From Desulfitobacterium dehalogenans ATCC 51507 (GTDB lineage Bacteria; Bacillota; Desulfitobacteriia; Desulfitobacteriales; Desulfitobacteriaceae), in contig NC_018017.1 of the NCBI RefSeq assembly GCF_000243155.2, forward strand, positions 2,232,001 to 2,296,000: DNA of 64,000 nucleotides, written 5' to 3'. Shown piece after piece: positions 44,452 through 54,121 of the stretch. The position numbers and the translations under genes were made by a program. The notes under the pieces are model-generated. The model saw nothing but the letters and a program-made list of their open reading frames with translations, did no database searches and had not been told where the DNA came from. Positions within the stretch are counted from its first letter, which is position 1. The number at the start of each line of letters is the position of its first letter.

Positions 44452-45306
44452 TCAATGAGGCCAGGGATGGAAAGCAAGGCCAAGTGCCCCCGGACCCACG
44501 TGAGTAGCGATGACAGGACCCGCCTCGAAAATTCGAATATCCTGACCCTGGTATTTTTGCGAGAGTTCCTCAGCTATACTGATCGCTTCAGTCTCAGCTC
44601 CAACATGAATCACCGCGATCCGATGGGGCTTATTAGAGGATAAGGCTCGTTCAAGCTCTTTATAGGTTCTTTGCAATGCTCGATTTTTTGAGCGCACTTT
44701 TTCAAAAACATCAATAATCCCTTCACTGTTAAAGTAGAGAATAGGCTTAATTTGGAGCAAAGTTCCGAAAAGAGCCGAAGCTCCACCAATTCTCCCGCCC
44801 CGGTGAAGAAATTCTAATGTGTCGACGATGAAATAAAGTTCGCATAATGGTCGTAATGTGTCCAGCTTTCCCAAAATCTCTTGAGCATTAAACCCTTCCC
44901 TTGCCCAATCTGCAGCTGCCCAGGTCAATAAACCTAAGCCTAAAGCTGAAGAACCCGAATCAAAAATGTGGATATTGGCATTTTCCAACAAATCCTTTGC
45001 CATGACGGCTGAGGCATAAGTGCCGCTGATCTTTTGAGATAGATGAATACTTATAATTTCGTCATAGCCTTCAGACAACACCGATTTATAAGTTTCCAGG
45101 AAAGCACCTACCGCAGGTTGTGAAGTGGTTGAGGAACCGGATATTTTCTCTAGCTTTCCAAAGAATGACCTATTGGTTAAGTCGATTTCTTGAAAAGTTT
45201 CGTCGCCAATATTCACATTCAATGTGACAACACGAATATCATATTCCTTAATAATATCACTGGTTAAATATCCCGTAGAATCCATAATTATTGCGGTTTT
45301 TTTCAA
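44452..45306 (-). CDS. DegV-family fatty-acid-binding protein (copy 1), TTG start
   Basis: The 284-residue protein starts TAIIMDSTGYLTSD and has the DegV landmarks SSTTSQPAVGAF, IHLSQKISGTYASA, FLHRGGRIGG and the C-terminal VIATHVGPGALGLAF. DegV (FakB-like) proteins bind fatty acids for phosphorylation by a kinase such as FakA, feeding phospholipid synthesis. TTG start, GGGGGAG upstream. It is a single gene on the minus strand. A second DegV gene lies at 57268. No kinase partner is in the window. Confidence 0.9.
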   Translation of the reverse strand: MKKTAIIMDSTGYLTSDIIKEYDIRVVTLNVNIGDETFQEIDLTNRSFFGKLEKISGSSTTSQPAVGAFLETYKSVLSEGYDEIISIHLSQKISGTYASAVMAKDLLENANIHIFDSGSSALGLGLLTWAAADWAREGFNAQEILGKLDTLRPLCELYFIVDTLEFLHRGGRIGGASALFGTLLQIKPILYFNSEGIIDVFEKVRSKNRALQRTYKELERALSSNKPHRIAVIHVGAETEAISIAEELSQKYQGQDIRIFEAGPVIATHVGPGALGLAFHPWPH

Positions 45307-45507
45307 TTTTTCTCCCCCGCTCTTTTATCTGTTTCATTTCGGAAACTCATCTTTATTTTCCAATATACAAATTTAAGTATATCGGAAAACGGACATCCTA
45401 TCAACTCAAGCATAGATCAAAATAGTGACATGAATACTTAGCATCTTGGTTAAAAGCCTCTGACTCGTCCCTATTCTATAGTATAATATGAAAAAAACCT
45501 TGATAGC

Positions 45508-45536
45508 TTGACAGCTTGTGAGCATTTTGTTATATT
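45508..45536 (+). promoter_or_regulatory. Promoter of tRNA-Pro
   Basis: TTGACA (45508-45513), a 17-base spacer and TATATT (45531-45536) precede the tRNA; initiation would fall about a dozen bases before its first base. Confidence 0.75.
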
Positions 45537-45554
45537 ATAAAATGTTCGATAAAA

Positions 45555-45631
45555 CGGGGTATAGCGCAGTTTGGTAGCGCGCCTGCTTCGGGAGCAGGAG
45601 GCCGTGGGTTCAAGTCCCGCTACCCCGACCA
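45555..45631 (+). tRNA. tRNA-Pro (anticodon CGG)
   Basis: The 77-base gene folds as a full cloverleaf. Acceptor CGGGGTA pairs with TACCCCG, followed by A and an encoded CCA. The anticodon stem CCTGC/GCAGG holds loop TTCGGGA, with anticodon CGG at 45589-45591. The T-arm GTGGG TTCAAGT CCCGC is intact. It reads proline codon CCG. It stands alone between its own promoter and terminator. Confidence 0.97.
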
Positions 45632-45646
45632 TTGAATAGAGCTTAG

Positions 45647-45687
45647 AGCGTGTACTATCCCTCATAGGATTAGGACACGCTTTTTTT
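45647..45687 (+). terminator. Intrinsic terminator of tRNA-Pro
   Basis: AGCGTGT and ACACGCT form the stem with an inner ATCC/GGAT, followed by seven T residues. Confidence 0.88.
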
Positions 45688-45740
45688 AGAAATAATTATC
45701 ATAATAGATTATCCCATCAATGTCACTTGGAGGCTAAACT

Positions 45741-46298
45741 ATGTTGCAGGGAAAAAAGACCTTTCTCCGTCCACTTGAGCCCGATGATATCCCTATTTAT
45801 CATAAATGGTATAATGACCAAAACGTTAATTATTGGGCAAACGCCGCCTGGCCTTTAAGCACAATGCTTAGTGAAGAAGACATCGAAGAACGCTTTTTTA
45901 CTCCGAATAAAGATTGCGGCCGCTATATCATTCTCAATGAAGAGCAAGAACCCATCGGGACTATAGGCTATCGGGAGGTTAACATTCCAGCCCGCTCAGC
46001 AGTCCTGTTCATAATCATTGGAGAACGTGACTATTGGAGTCGGGGCTATGGTACGGACGCTTTAAAGGTGCTTATAAACTATCTTTTTTATCAATGGAAT
46101 TTTCATCGCTTGAGTCTTGATTTATGGGACGGAAATCTGCGTGCTTTGAAGGCTTATGAGAAACTCGGTTTTAAGGTTGAGGGAAGGTTAAGAGAAGCAC
46201 GATTTGTATTAGGTGAGTATCACGATGCCATCCTCATGGGGTTGCTGCGGGATGAATATGTACAGCACCATCCACCTCACCCCCCTGAAACGGTCTAA
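45741..46298 (+). CDS. RimJ/RimL-type GNAT acetyltransferase
   Basis: The 185-residue N-acetyltransferase has the acetyl-CoA-binding region of the GNAT fold (IIGERDYWSRGYGTDALKVL) and the RimJ/RimL features LSLDLWDGNLRALKAYEKLG and FKVEGRLREA. It is similar in layout to spermidine or ribosomal-protein acetyltransferases; the substrate cannot be told. Start ATG with GGAGG seven bases upstream. It precedes the riboflavin leader. Confidence 0.87.
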   Translation: MLQGKKTFLRPLEPDDIPIYHKWYNDQNVNYWANAAWPLSTMLSEEDIEERFFTPNKDCGRYIILNEEQEPIGTIGYREVNIPARSAVLFIIIGERDYWSRGYGTDALKVLINYLFYQWNFHRLSLDLWDGNLRALKAYEKLGFKVEGRLREARFVLGEYHDAILMGLLRDEYVQHHPPHPPETV

Positions 46299-46312
46299 AT
46301 TTCCTCTGGGGG

Positions 46313-46341
46313 TTGAATTCATTAATAACTTGGAGTATTAT
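46313..46341 (+). promoter_or_regulatory. Promoter of the riboflavin operon
   Basis: TTGAAT (46313-46318), a 17-base spacer and TATTAT (46336-46341). Transcripts would begin near 46348, just before the FMN aptamer. Confidence 0.65.
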
Positions 46342-46357
46342 AGATTCAGTAATTGAA

Positions 46358-46466
46358 TACCTCTGGGGATTGGTGAAACTCCATACCGGCGGTCAAGCCC
46401 GCGAGCCACTATGGCAGATCTGGTGTAATTCCAGAGCCGACAGTAAAGTCTGGATGAGAAGAGGAA
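46358..46466 (+). promoter_or_regulatory. FMN riboswitch (RFN element)
   Basis: Conserved RFN blocks are visible: GGTGAAACTCCATACCGGCG, GTCAAGCCCGCGAGCC, GGCAGATCTGGTGTAATTCC and GAGCCGACAGTAAAGTCTGG, closed by P1 CCTCT (46360-46364) with AGAGG (46460-46464). It binds FMN and controls ribD-ribE-ribBA-ribH. The 5' P1 strand CCTCTGGGG (46360-46368) is perfectly complementary to CCCCAGAGG (46511-46519), the 5' arm of the terminator. Without FMN this pairing blocks termination; with FMN, P1 forms and the terminator folds. Confidence 0.95.
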
Positions 46467-46510
46467 ATTTAAGTGCTTATTGCGCTTTTTATTTGCTGTG
46501 ATTTTCGATG

Positions 46511-46538
46511 CCCCAGAGGATGAACTCTGGGGTTTTTT
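46511..46538 (+). terminator. FMN-controlled terminator of the riboflavin operon
   Basis: CCCCAGAG (46511-46518), a six-base loop, CTCTGGGG (46525-46532) and six T residues lie between the aptamer and ribD. Confidence 0.93.
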
Positions 46539-46600
46539 CATATGGTTTTATGGCAAAACTAAACAAAACCAACTCAAGGATGAGAAACGGTGGCGATCAC

Positions 46601-47698
46601 ATGGAACTAGATAATCATTACATGTCTCGGGCTCTGGAATTAGCAGCCCTGGCCATGGGGAGGACCAGTCCTAATCCCCTCGTCGGATGTGTCATCGTTA
46701 AAGATGGTGCTATCGTAGGAGAAGGGTATCATCAAAAAGCCGGCACTCCCCATGCAGAAGTCCACGCTCTAAAAGCAGCCGGGAAACATGCCCAAGGAGC
46801 CACGGCATATGTCACTTTAGAGCCTTGTTCTCATTTCGGGAAAACCCCTCCCTGTGCCGACGCACTGATTAAGGCCGGAATAGAACGGGTAGTAGTATCT
46901 ATGGTGGATCCTAATCCCTTAGTAGGTGGGCAAGGGGTCGCCCGTTTGCGGGAAGCCGGTATCCAGGTTGATGTCGGACTTAAAGAAAAGGAAGCCAAGT
47001 CTTTAAACAAGGGCTTTCTTAAAGAAATTCAAACCGGACTGCCTTTTCTCCTCTACAAATCGGCTTTAACGCTTGATGGCAAAATAGCAACGGAATCAGG
47101 GGACTCAAAATGGATCACCAATGAAGCATCCCGTGCTTATGTCCACCAGTTGCGCAATCGGTTCGATGTGATTATGGTGGGCAGTGAAACCGTGCTGCAT
47201 GATGATCCTGCTTTGAATTGCCGGGTTGATGAAGGCCGTGACCCGGTACGCTTGATAGTGGATGGAGAATTGAAAATTCCTCTTCAATCTGCAGTACTTA
47301 CTTCCTCCTGCTCGGCACCTTGTATTATCGCAACCAGTGCCTCTGCCCCGCTGGATAAACTGAATGCATTGCAAAGTATAGAGAATGTAGAGGTTTGGAA
47401 ATATGACTCACCCCGTTATGTCCCTTTAAGGCACCTGCTCGGGGATTTAGTGAAACGAGGTTGGAACTCTGTGTTGCTAGAGGGCGGTGGTGGGCTGGCG
47501 GGCTCCCTTCTCCACGACCAACTTATCGATGAAGTAGAGTTTATCTATGCACCAAAGCTCATAGGAGGCAAGGGTCCTTCCCCTCTGACCGGATTGAATC
47601 TTCCTTTGATGACACAGGCTATTCCTTTAGAATTCTTAGAGATCAATGGAGGAACCGGAGATCTTCGGGTTCGAGCTAAGGTAAATTATTCAGATTAA
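46601..47698 (+). CDS. ribD: Bifunctional pyrimidine deaminase/reductase RibD
   Basis: The 365-residue enzyme performs the second and third steps of riboflavin synthesis. The N-terminal deaminase has zinc motifs HAEVHAL and EPCSHFGKTPPCADALI; the C-terminal reductase has LTLDGKIATESGDSKWIT and EGGGGLAGSLL. Start ATG 46601 is where RibD homology begins (MELDNHYMSRALELA); the frame is open further upstream through the terminator, but that part is a leader. First gene of the riboswitch-controlled operon; 23 bases precede ribE. Confidence 0.96.
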   Translation: MELDNHYMSRALELAALAMGRTSPNPLVGCVIVKDGAIVGEGYHQKAGTPHAEVHALKAAGKHAQGATAYVTLEPCSHFGKTPPCADALIKAGIERVVVSMVDPNPLVGGQGVARLREAGIQVDVGLKEKEAKSLNKGFLKEIQTGLPFLLYKSALTLDGKIATESGDSKWITNEASRAYVHQLRNRFDVIMVGSETVLHDDPALNCRVDEGRDPVRLIVDGELKIPLQSAVLTSSCSAPCIIATSASAPLDKLNALQSIENVEVWKYDSPRYVPLRHLLGDLVKRGWNSVLLEGGGGLAGSLLHDQLIDEVEFIYAPKLIGGKGPSPLTGLNLPLMTQAIPLEFLEINGGTGDLRVRAKVNYSD

Positions 47699-47721
47699 GA
47701 AGTTAAGAGAGGTGAGTCAAC

Positions 47722-48366
47722 ATGTTTACTGGTATCATCGAGGAATTAGGTAAGGTAACCGATCTAAAGATTCTTCCCGATTCCGCTCAGTTAACCCTGG
47801 AAGGCACTAAAGTCCTCCAAGGAACCCAAATCGGGGATAGTATCGCCGTTAACGGGATATGTCTCACTGTGGTGAAGATGCAGGGAAATTTATTTACCGT
47901 GGACGTCATGGCTGAAACTTTAAATAAGACCAATCTTAAAGAATGCAGTCGAGGAACACGGGTAAACTTAGAACGAGCCCTTCAGCTTTCCACTCGCTTG
48001 GGCGGCCATCTGGTGAGCGGTCATGTGGACGGAATTGGCACCATTCAAAAGATTACCCCGGTGGGAATCGCTCGGGTCTTTGAAATCAAAGCTTCCTCTG
48101 AACTCTTAAACTATGTTTTACCCAAAGGCTCTATTGCCATTGATGGAATTTCACTTACCGTAGTGGATGTTCTTCCTCAAGCTTTTACCGTATCCCTAAT
48201 CCCCCATACTCGCCAGGAAACCACTCTAGGCTTTAAGGGTGTGGGAGACATGGTTAACCTCGAGACCGACATTATCGGAAAATATGTGGCACGATTCATG
48301 GAGAAAAAAGAAGCCCCTAAAAAAGATTTATCTATGAGTTTCTTATCCGAAAACGGATTCATCTAG
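47722..48366 (+). CDS. ribE: Riboflavin synthase, alpha chain
   Basis: The 214-residue enzyme joins two lumazine molecules to make riboflavin. It consists of two similar lumazine-binding domains: MFTGIIEELG with SIAVNGICLTV in the first, and SGHVDGIGTI with SIAIDGISLTV in the second. AGAGAGGTG lies upstream of the ATG. Length is normal for trimeric riboflavin synthases. It lies between ribD and ribBA in the operon. Confidence 0.96.
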   Translation: MFTGIIEELGKVTDLKILPDSAQLTLEGTKVLQGTQIGDSIAVNGICLTVVKMQGNLFTVDVMAETLNKTNLKECSRGTRVNLERALQLSTRLGGHLVSGHVDGIGTIQKITPVGIARVFEIKASSELLNYVLPKGSIAIDGISLTVVDVLPQAFTVSLIPHTRQETTLGFKGVGDMVNLETDIIGKYVARFMEKKEAPKKDLSMSFLSENGFI

Positions 48367-48393
48367 TTTAGAGTTTGTGGAGGAGTGATTAAA

Positions 48394-49602
48394 ATGAAAT
48401 TTCAATTTAACACCATTGAAGAAGCCATCGCAGACATTCGCGAAGGTAAAATGATTGTCGTCGTTGATGACGAAGAGCGGGAAAACGAAGGAGATCTGCT
48501 GATGGCTGCAGAGAAAGCAACTCCTGAGGCTATCAATTTTATGGCCACCTATGGCCGCGGCTTAATCTGCGTCCCCATGATATCAGAACGCATTCAAGCC
48601 TTGAACCTTGATCCCATGGTGACCCACAATACGGATCCCCATGGAACCGCCTTTACCGTGAGTGTGGATGGATACAATACCACAACGGGAATCTCCGCTT
48701 TTGAACGGGCAGATACTGTAAAAGTCTTGCTGGACCCGCAGAGCCGCCCTGAAGACCTCCGCCGCCCAGGACATATCTTCCCTCTTAAGGCCCGGGAAGG
48801 AGGAGTTCTTGTTCGTGCAGGACATACAGAAGGTGCTGTGGATCTTGCTCGATTAGCAGGTTTTCAACCGGCAGGTGTCATTTGCGAGATCTTAAAAGAC
48901 GATGGAACGATGGCCCGTGTTCCCGATCTTATGGAATTCGTTAAAAAACACGATCTCAAAATCGTTACCATCAAAGAGCTCATTCATTTCCGGCGCCAAA
49001 AAGAAAAATTGGTCGAACGCATTGTCGGTATTCAACTCCCCACAGATTTTGGGGACTTCAAAGCAGTGGGTTACCGGAGTTTATTGGATGGACAGGAACA
49101 TGTGGCTTTGGTTAAAGGAGATGTGGACGATGGTGAACCGGTACTGGTACGGGTTCACTCAGAATGCTTGACCGGAGATGTTTTCCATTCCCGTCGCTGT
49201 GACTGTGGCGATCAGCTGGCCGCAGCTCTGGAAAGTATCCAAAAAGAAGGCCGAGGGGTATTGCTCTATATGCGCCAAGAAGGCCGTGGAATTGGGTTGC
49301 TCAATAAAATGAGAGCCTACAAACTGCAAGAAGAAGGAAAAGATACTGTCGAGGCCAATCTTGCTTTAGGTTTCCCTGCAGACCTTAGGGATTACGGAGT
49401 AGGTGCTCAAATTCTTGTCGACTTAGGCATTCGCAAGGTACGACTGATGACCAATAATCCCCGGAAGATCGTCGGATTGGAAGGCTATGGTCTGGAGATT
49501 CAAGAGCGTGTCCCTATGGAAATGCCTGTTAAGCCCGAGAACGAGTATTATATGCATACTAAGAAAACTAAAATGGGGCACTATCTATCCAGCGTTCGTT
49601 AA
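48394..49602 (+). CDS. ribBA: Bifunctional DHBP synthase/GTP cyclohydrolase II RibBA
   Basis: The 402-residue fusion starts both branches of riboflavin synthesis. The N-terminal DHBP synthase (about 1-200) has [16 protein letters not shown] and RPGHIFPL. The C-terminal GTP cyclohydrolase II (about 205-400) has [11 protein letters not shown] and the zinc cysteines in [12 protein letters not shown], then RQEGRGIGL. Start ATG 48394 follows TGGAGGAG by eight bases; the in-frame GTG at 48385 is less likely. Both active sites look complete. Confidence 0.96.
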   Translation: MKFQFNTIEEAIADIREGKMIVVVDDEERENEGDLLMAAEKATPEAINFMATYGRGLICVPMISERIQALNLDPMVTHNTDPHGTAFTVSVDGYNTTTGISAFERADTVKVLLDPQSRPEDLRRPGHIFPLKAREGGVLVRAGHTEGAVDLARLAGFQPAGVICEILKDDGTMARVPDLMEFVKKHDLKIVTIKELIHFRRQKEKLVERIVGIQLPTDFGDFKAVGYRSLLDGQEHVALVKGDVDDGEPVLVRVHSECLTGDVFHSRRCDCGDQLAAALESIQKEGRGVLLYMRQEGRGIGLLNKMRAYKLQEEGKDTVEANLALGFPADLRDYGVGAQILVDLGIRKVRLMTNNPRKIVGLEGYGLEIQERVPMEMPVKPENEYYMHTKKTKMGHYLSSVR

Positions 49603-49645
49603 TATTCAATATATCAATTCATGATTTTAGAAAGGATGAAAAACT

Positions 49646-50110
49646 ATGATGACTTATGAAGGTAAACTGATTGCTGAAGGATTAAAATTTGGTATTGTCG
49701 CTGCTCGTTTCAACGAATTTATTACGAATAAGCTGGTAGGAGGAGCCCTTGACGCTCTGCGCCGCCATGGTGTCGCTGAAAGCGATATTGAAATCGCCTG
49801 GGTTCCCGGAGCCTTTGAAATTCCTTTAGTTGCTCAAAAAATGGCCGAAACCCAAAAATATGATGCCGTTATCTGCTTAGGAGCCGTTATTCGCGGAGCT
49901 ACACCCCATTTTGACTTTGTCAGTGCCGAAGTGAGCAAAGGTGTCGCCCATGTCGGTTTAGAAACCAAGCTTCCTGTTATTTTCGGTGTATTAACCACAG
50001 ATACCATTGAACAAGCCATTGAACGGGCCGGAACAAAAGCCGGTAATAAAGGCTTTGATTCTGCAATCACCGCTATCGAAACGGTCAATCTGTTAAAAAT
50101 GATTCAGTAA
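49646..50110 (+). CDS. ribH: 6,7-dimethyl-8-ribityllumazine synthase
   Basis: The 154-residue lumazine synthase joins the RibBA and RibD products. Motifs: [49 protein letters not shown] with the catalytic histidine, and [17 protein letters not shown]. Members form 60-subunit capsids that may hold riboflavin synthase. Start: two tandem ATGs after GAAAGGA. Last gene of the riboflavin operon; I see no clear terminator in the 116 bases before the next gene. Confidence 0.96.
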   Translation: MMTYEGKLIAEGLKFGIVAARFNEFITNKLVGGALDALRRHGVAESDIEIAWVPGAFEIPLVAQKMAETQKYDAVICLGAVIRGATPHFDFVSAEVSKGVAHVGLETKLPVIFGVLTTDTIEQAIERAGTKAGNKGFDSAITAIETVNLLKMIQ

Positions 50111-50226
50111 TAGTCTTTGATAATTAGATAAAATTGGGTAGTTATCCAAAACATGTGCCTTGTCAAAGAACTATTATTTTCTTAGACTAAAGACTGAGTC
50201 TATATCTTTGATAAGGAGATGAGCGC

Positions 50227-50847
50227 ATGGCTTCACATGGCACTCTTTTGACAGACATCGATGCGCAACTTGAAGCAGCGCGCTCTGGTAATCAGGATTC
50301 ATTGAATTGGCTTATTGAATACTATGAACCCGAAATCCGCAAAATCGCCTACAAGTATTTTCTCCATCGGGCCGAGTATGACGACTTGCTTCAAGAAGGC
50401 CGGATTGCCATATACAAAGCAATCGTATCCTATAATCCCACCTCGGAGATTCCTTTCCTTCACTTTCTCCGCATGGTTATTAAGAGAAAGCTCATTGATA
50501 GTTTACGTGCTCATAATAGACAAAAACATCTCAATCTCAATGAAGCTTATTCATTGAATAATGTATTGGCTGATGATAAGGCGGATTGCTTTATAAACTT
50601 TGTGACGACCCATGATGATCCTGAAAAAAAGGTTATTGCTCTAGATGAAACCCGTGTTTTTTTACAGGAACTCATGAATGGGTTCTCTGATTTAGAGCTC
50701 AAAGTTTTTCGCTATCATTACCTTATAGGAATGAAACAGCGAGAAATCACTCAACATCTTGGTGTAAGCTCAAAGTCTCTGGATAATGCCATTCAAAGAA
50801 TACGGCGTAAAGTAATGGCCTATCGCGACCGTGAAGTAGCCGGATAA
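50227..50847 (+). CDS. RNA polymerase sigma-70-family factor, SigH-like
   Basis: The 206-residue sigma factor has region 2 (YEYYEPEIRKIAYKYF-type helix, then EYDDLLQEGRIAIYKAI) and region 4 with a helix-turn-helix (MKQREITQHLGVSSKSLDNA). Length and the region 2 DDLLQEG motif suit the SigH/sporulation-type group rather than typical ECF factors. AAGGAGATG precedes the ATG. It is a single gene with its own terminator and no anti-sigma gene beside it. Regulon unknown. Confidence 0.85.
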   Translation: MASHGTLLTDIDAQLEAARSGNQDSLNWLIEYYEPEIRKIAYKYFLHRAEYDDLLQEGRIAIYKAIVSYNPTSEIPFLHFLRMVIKRKLIDSLRAHNRQKHLNLNEAYSLNNVLADDKADCFINFVTTHDDPEKKVIALDETRVFLQELMNGFSDLELKVFRYHYLIGMKQREITQHLGVSSKSLDNAIQRIRRKVMAYRDREVAG

Positions 50848-50858
50848 TTAAGAAGAGG

Positions 50859-50907
50859 AAAAGGGAGTATCACTGACTACAAAAAGTAGTTTGGTGACAC
50901 TCCCTTT
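50859..50907. terminator. Bidirectional terminator after the sigma factor gene
   Basis: AAAAGGGAGT and ACTCCCTTTT form the base, with inner TCAC/GTGA and GACTAC/GTAGTT stems. It separates converging genes. Confidence 0.9.
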
Positions 50908-50919
50908 TCAGTTTTGTTG

Positions 50920-51183
50920 CTAATGTCCGCTTTCATTATCAAGGTCTGGGACATCATCCGCAGCATTCCTCGCGCTCTCGGCACTTAATATCTCCTTGGC
51001 TTGCTTAGCCCGTTCCTCAGGAACATAGATCTCGACCCCATTGATCAAGCCATATGTCACTTTGAGGTTTCCCGCCCCTGGGTAAGCCTTTTGAGCAAGA
51101 ATTCCCTCTTGCTCAAGGAGGCCGATGATAATGTCCGCCTCAACTTCTGTCGTGACATTGGTCAGAAAAACCCACCTTTTCAT
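50920..51183 (-). CDS. DUF2007-type putative signal-transducing protein
   Basis: The 87-residue protein has the ferredoxin-like DUF2007 fold: FLTNVTTEVEADIIIGLLEQ, then AYPGAG and GVEIYVPEERAKQAKEIL. Family members are small cytoplasmic proteins of unknown function, sometimes linked to PII-like signalling. Start ATG overlaps the stop of the small membrane protein upstream (ATGA). It lies last in the unit, followed by a convergent terminator. Confidence 0.78.
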   Translation of the reverse strand: MKRWVFLTNVTTEVEADIIIGLLEQEGILAQKAYPGAGNLKVTYGLINGVEIYVPEERAKQAKEILSAESARNAADDVPDLDNESGH

Positions 51184-51359
51184 TCTTTCTTAACTTCCTT
51201 CTTATCTCCTTTTTTGGGAGAGAATCCTCTGTTAATCAAGATAACGACGATCAGTAAACCTGTGATGATTAAACGAACGTTCGGTTCAAGTCGCCCGGAA
51301 AAGAAGATAAAAATCATGGCTATAGCAAATATAATGAGATCTGTTTTTGAATGTTTCAT
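51180..51359 (-). CDS. Small membrane protein, 59 residues
   Basis: A 59-residue protein with two closely spaced hydrophobic segments (DLIIFAIAMIFIFFSGRL and VRLIITGLLIVVILI) and a basic lysine-rich tail (KKGDKKEVKKE). ATG 51359 with AGAGGAAG six bases upstream. It overlaps the DUF2007 gene, so the two are translated together. No family recognised. Confidence 0.7.
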   Translation of the reverse strand: MKHSKTDLIIFAIAMIFIFFSGRLEPNVRLIITGLLIVVILINRGFSPKKGDKKEVKKE

Positions 51360-51382
51360 GCGACACTTCCTCTTGCAATAAT

Positions 51383-51463
51383 ATCCTGCCATTTTGTGCT
51401 GTACCCTAGTTGAACATTCACAAAATTATTCCAACTCTAGTTTATAGTGTTCTTTGGCAGGAT
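51383..51463. repeat. Inverted repeat after clpB
   Basis: ATCCTGCCA (51383-51391) pairs with TGGCAGGAT (51455-51463), with AGTTG/CAACT inside. It lies between the clpB stop and the small membrane protein, on the transcript path. No U-run follows, so it may be a processing hairpin or weak stop. Confidence 0.45.
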
Positions 51464-51471
51464 GCAAGCTG

Positions 51472-54066
51472 CTATTCCGACCTTTCAAACAGAAGCTCGC
51501 CTTGAGGATCAAGCTTGACCACGACATGATCTCCTTCATGTATGACTCCCTGAAGAATTTTCATGGCCAAAGGATTTTGGAGATTCTGCTGGATGACCCT
51601 TTTCAGGGGTCTCGCTCCATAGACCGGGTCATACCCCTGTTGAATGATCTTATTTAATGCTGCATCGGAAAGCCCCAAGGTAATCTTGCGAGGAGCCAGA
51701 TAGTCGCGCAACCTGTTTATCTGAATTTGAACGATTGAACCAATATGCTCCTGACCAAGAGGATGAAAGACAATAATTTCATCCAAACGATTTAAAAATT
51801 CCGGTCGAAAATAAACTTTGAGTTCCTCTGTGACCCGGGAACGCAGAGCTTCTTGTGAAGCCCCCGAGGCAGTCAATTCTTGAATCAAAGGACTGGCGAT
51901 ATTACTGGTAAGAATGACCACTGTATTCTTAAAATTAACCACTCGTCCTTGTCCATCGGTTAAGCGACCGTCATCGAGAAGCTGAAGCAAAACATTAAAG
52001 ACGTCCCCATGAGCTTTTTCCACTTCATCAAAGAGCACCACACTATAAGGTTTACGCCTCACTGCTTCAGTCAACTGGCCACCCTCTTCATAGCCTACAT
52101 ACCCTGGAGGAGCACCGATCAGGCGAGAAACGGTGTGCTTTTCCATATATTCCGACATGTCGATTCGAACTATCCCTTGTTCATCATCAAAGAGAAATTC
52201 AGCCAGAGCCTTAGCCAACTCCGTCTTTCCTACCCCTGTGGGACCAAGGAACAAGAAAGAACCTAAGGGCCGGTTGGGGTCTTGCAGGCCTGCTCTCGAT
52301 CTGCGCACAGCATCGGCTACTGCCTTCACAGCCTCTTCTTGTCCTATCACCCGTTGATGGATACGCTCTTCCATATGAACTAGTTTTTCCATTTCACTTT
52401 CCAAAAGTCTGGCAACAGGAACTTGAGTCCATTTAGCCACCACTTCAGCAATGTCCTCTTCCCCTACTTCTTGCTTGAGCAAAGTATTCTTACGATTACG
52501 AAGCTGCTCTTCTAAAGCATTGAGATCCTTCTCCAGCTTTGGCAATACTCCATATTGAAGCTCAGCCGCTTTGTTATAATCAAAAGCTTGCTGTGCTTGT
52601 TCCATTTTAAGACGGGTCTGATCAATGTTTTCCTTTAGTGAATTGATTGTTGCCAGAACTTCTCTTTCACCTTGGAGCTGAGCTTCCAGGGCACTACGTT
52701 CTTCTTTATGGTTAGCCAGGTCCTCTTCGATTTTTTCAAGACGTTCCTTACTGCCCTCGTCTTTTTCCTTCTTTAAGGCCTCTCGTTCAATTTCCAGTTG
52801 CAGAATTCTGCGTTTGATTTGATCCAGTTCATAGGGGTCACTGGTGATTTCCATACGCATGCGGGCAGCTGCTTCATCGATAAGGTCGATGGCTTTATCC
52901 GGCAGGAAACGATCGCTGATATAGCGATCAGAAAGAACTGCCGCTGCGATAATGGCTCCATCGGTAATTCGCACTCCATGATGAGTTTCATAGCGTTCTT
53001 TGAGCCCCCGCAATATGGAGATAGTATCCTCAACACTGGGAGCCCCTACCATAACCGGTTGAAAACGCCGTTCGAGGGCGGCATCCTTTTCAATAAATTT
53101 GCGATATTCATCCAATGTTGTGGCGCCTACCATATGAAGCTCACCCCGGGCAAGCATGGGTTTGAGCATATTACCCGCATCCATTGCCCCTTCCGCAGCC
53201 CCTGCTCCTACCACCGTATGCAGTTCATCGATAAAGAGAATAATATCCTCTCGTTCCTGAACTTCCTTAAGAACGGCTTTAAGTCGTTCCTCAAATTCTC
53301 CCCGGTATTTCGCTCCGGCAATCAATGACCCCATATCCAGAGCAATGATCTTCTTATCTTTCACCGATTCAGGAACATCACCACGGACGATCCGTTGAGC
53401 CAAGCCTTCGACAATGGCAGTTTTTCCAACACCGGGCTCCCCGATGAGAACGGGGTTGTTTTTGGTCTTGCGGGAGAGAATTTGGATGACGCGGCGAATT
53501 TCCTCATCACGGCCTATTACCGGATCCAATTTTCCCCGGCGTGCTTGTTCCACGAGATTGCGTCCATATTGTTCAAGGGCGCGATAGGTGCCTTCCGGTG
53601 TCTGGCTCGTAACCCGTTGGGTCCCTCTAACCTCGCGCAGAGCCTGAAGGAGTTTCTCGCGATTTAAACCTTCTTGTTTAAGAACTTTTTCCGCTGCTCC
53701 TCCAGCTTGACTGAGAATCGCCAGCAAAAGATGTTCGGTACTTACATATTCATCCTTGAAGATCTCCATTTCATCGTGAGCCGAGACCAATACAGTCCGC
53801 AGACGGGAGGAAATGGTCAATTGAACATTGGACCCCATCATGCGTGGGAAACGATTAATCTCTTGGCGCACTTTTTGAGCTAAAGCCCCCACTGGAATAT
53901 TTAGCTTTGTTAAAACTTGAGGAACGACACCCTCTCCTTGTTCCAGAAGAGATAAGAGCAAATGCTCAGGCTCCACTTGACTATTGCCATTGCGCTCCGC
54001 CATAGTTTGAGCTTGAATAATGGCTTCCTGAGATTTTTGGGTAAAGCGGTTTGTATCAAAAGACAT
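51472..54066 (-). CDS. clpB: ClpB protein disaggregase
   Basis: The 864-residue AAA+ chaperone rescues aggregated proteins with DnaK. It has an N-domain with two repeats ([23 protein letters not shown]), the first ATPase ([29 protein letters not shown]), a long coiled-coil middle domain (about 400-530) and the second ATPase ([26 protein letters not shown]). The middle domain and missing ClpP loop distinguish it from ClpC/ClpA. AAGGAGG precedes the ATG. A promoter with an overlapping CtsR-like operator lies at 54122-54162. Confidence 0.97.
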   Translation of the reverse strand: MSFDTNRFTQKSQEAIIQAQTMAERNGNSQVEPEHLLLSLLEQGEGVVPQVLTKLNIPVGALAQKVRQEINRFPRMMGSNVQLTISSRLRTVLVSAHDEMEIFKDEYVSTEHLLLAILSQAGGAAEKVLKQEGLNREKLLQALREVRGTQRVTSQTPEGTYRALEQYGRNLVEQARRGKLDPVIGRDEEIRRVIQILSRKTKNNPVLIGEPGVGKTAIVEGLAQRIVRGDVPESVKDKKIIALDMGSLIAGAKYRGEFEERLKAVLKEVQEREDIILFIDELHTVVGAGAAEGAMDAGNMLKPMLARGELHMVGATTLDEYRKFIEKDAALERRFQPVMVGAPSVEDTISILRGLKERYETHHGVRITDGAIIAAAVLSDRYISDRFLPDKAIDLIDEAAARMRMEITSDPYELDQIKRRILQLEIEREALKKEKDEGSKERLEKIEEDLANHKEERSALEAQLQGEREVLATINSLKENIDQTRLKMEQAQQAFDYNKAAELQYGVLPKLEKDLNALEEQLRNRKNTLLKQEVGEEDIAEVVAKWTQVPVARLLESEMEKLVHMEERIHQRVIGQEEAVKAVADAVRRSRAGLQDPNRPLGSFLFLGPTGVGKTELAKALAEFLFDDEQGIVRIDMSEYMEKHTVSRLIGAPPGYVGYEEGGQLTEAVRRKPYSVVLFDEVEKAHGDVFNVLLQLLDDGRLTDGQGRVVNFKNTVVILTSNIASPLIQELTASGASQEALRSRVTEELKVYFRPEFLNRLDEIIVFHPLGQEHIGSIVQIQINRLRDYLAPRKITLGLSDAALNKIIQQGYDPVYGARPLKRVIQQNLQNPLAMKILQGVIHEGDHVVVKLDPQGELLFERSE

Positions 54067-54121
54067 GGCAATCCCTCCTTGATCAATGCCTAAACTAGCT
54101 TTGGTAAAATTTTATAATTCT

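Noticed and set aside
45471-45665. A 64-residue minus-strand frame over the tRNA (VGVAGLEPTASCSRSRR...)
   Set aside because: It is the antisense reading of tRNA-Pro, a well-known false protein pattern (the AGLEPTASCSRSRRAT type). The tRNA has its own promoter, terminator and complete fold.
46508-46600. Upstream extension of ribD through the riboswitch terminator
   Set aside because: The extra 31 residues are encoded by the terminator and leader, show no RibD homology, and the ATG at 46601 starts the known RibD N-terminus.
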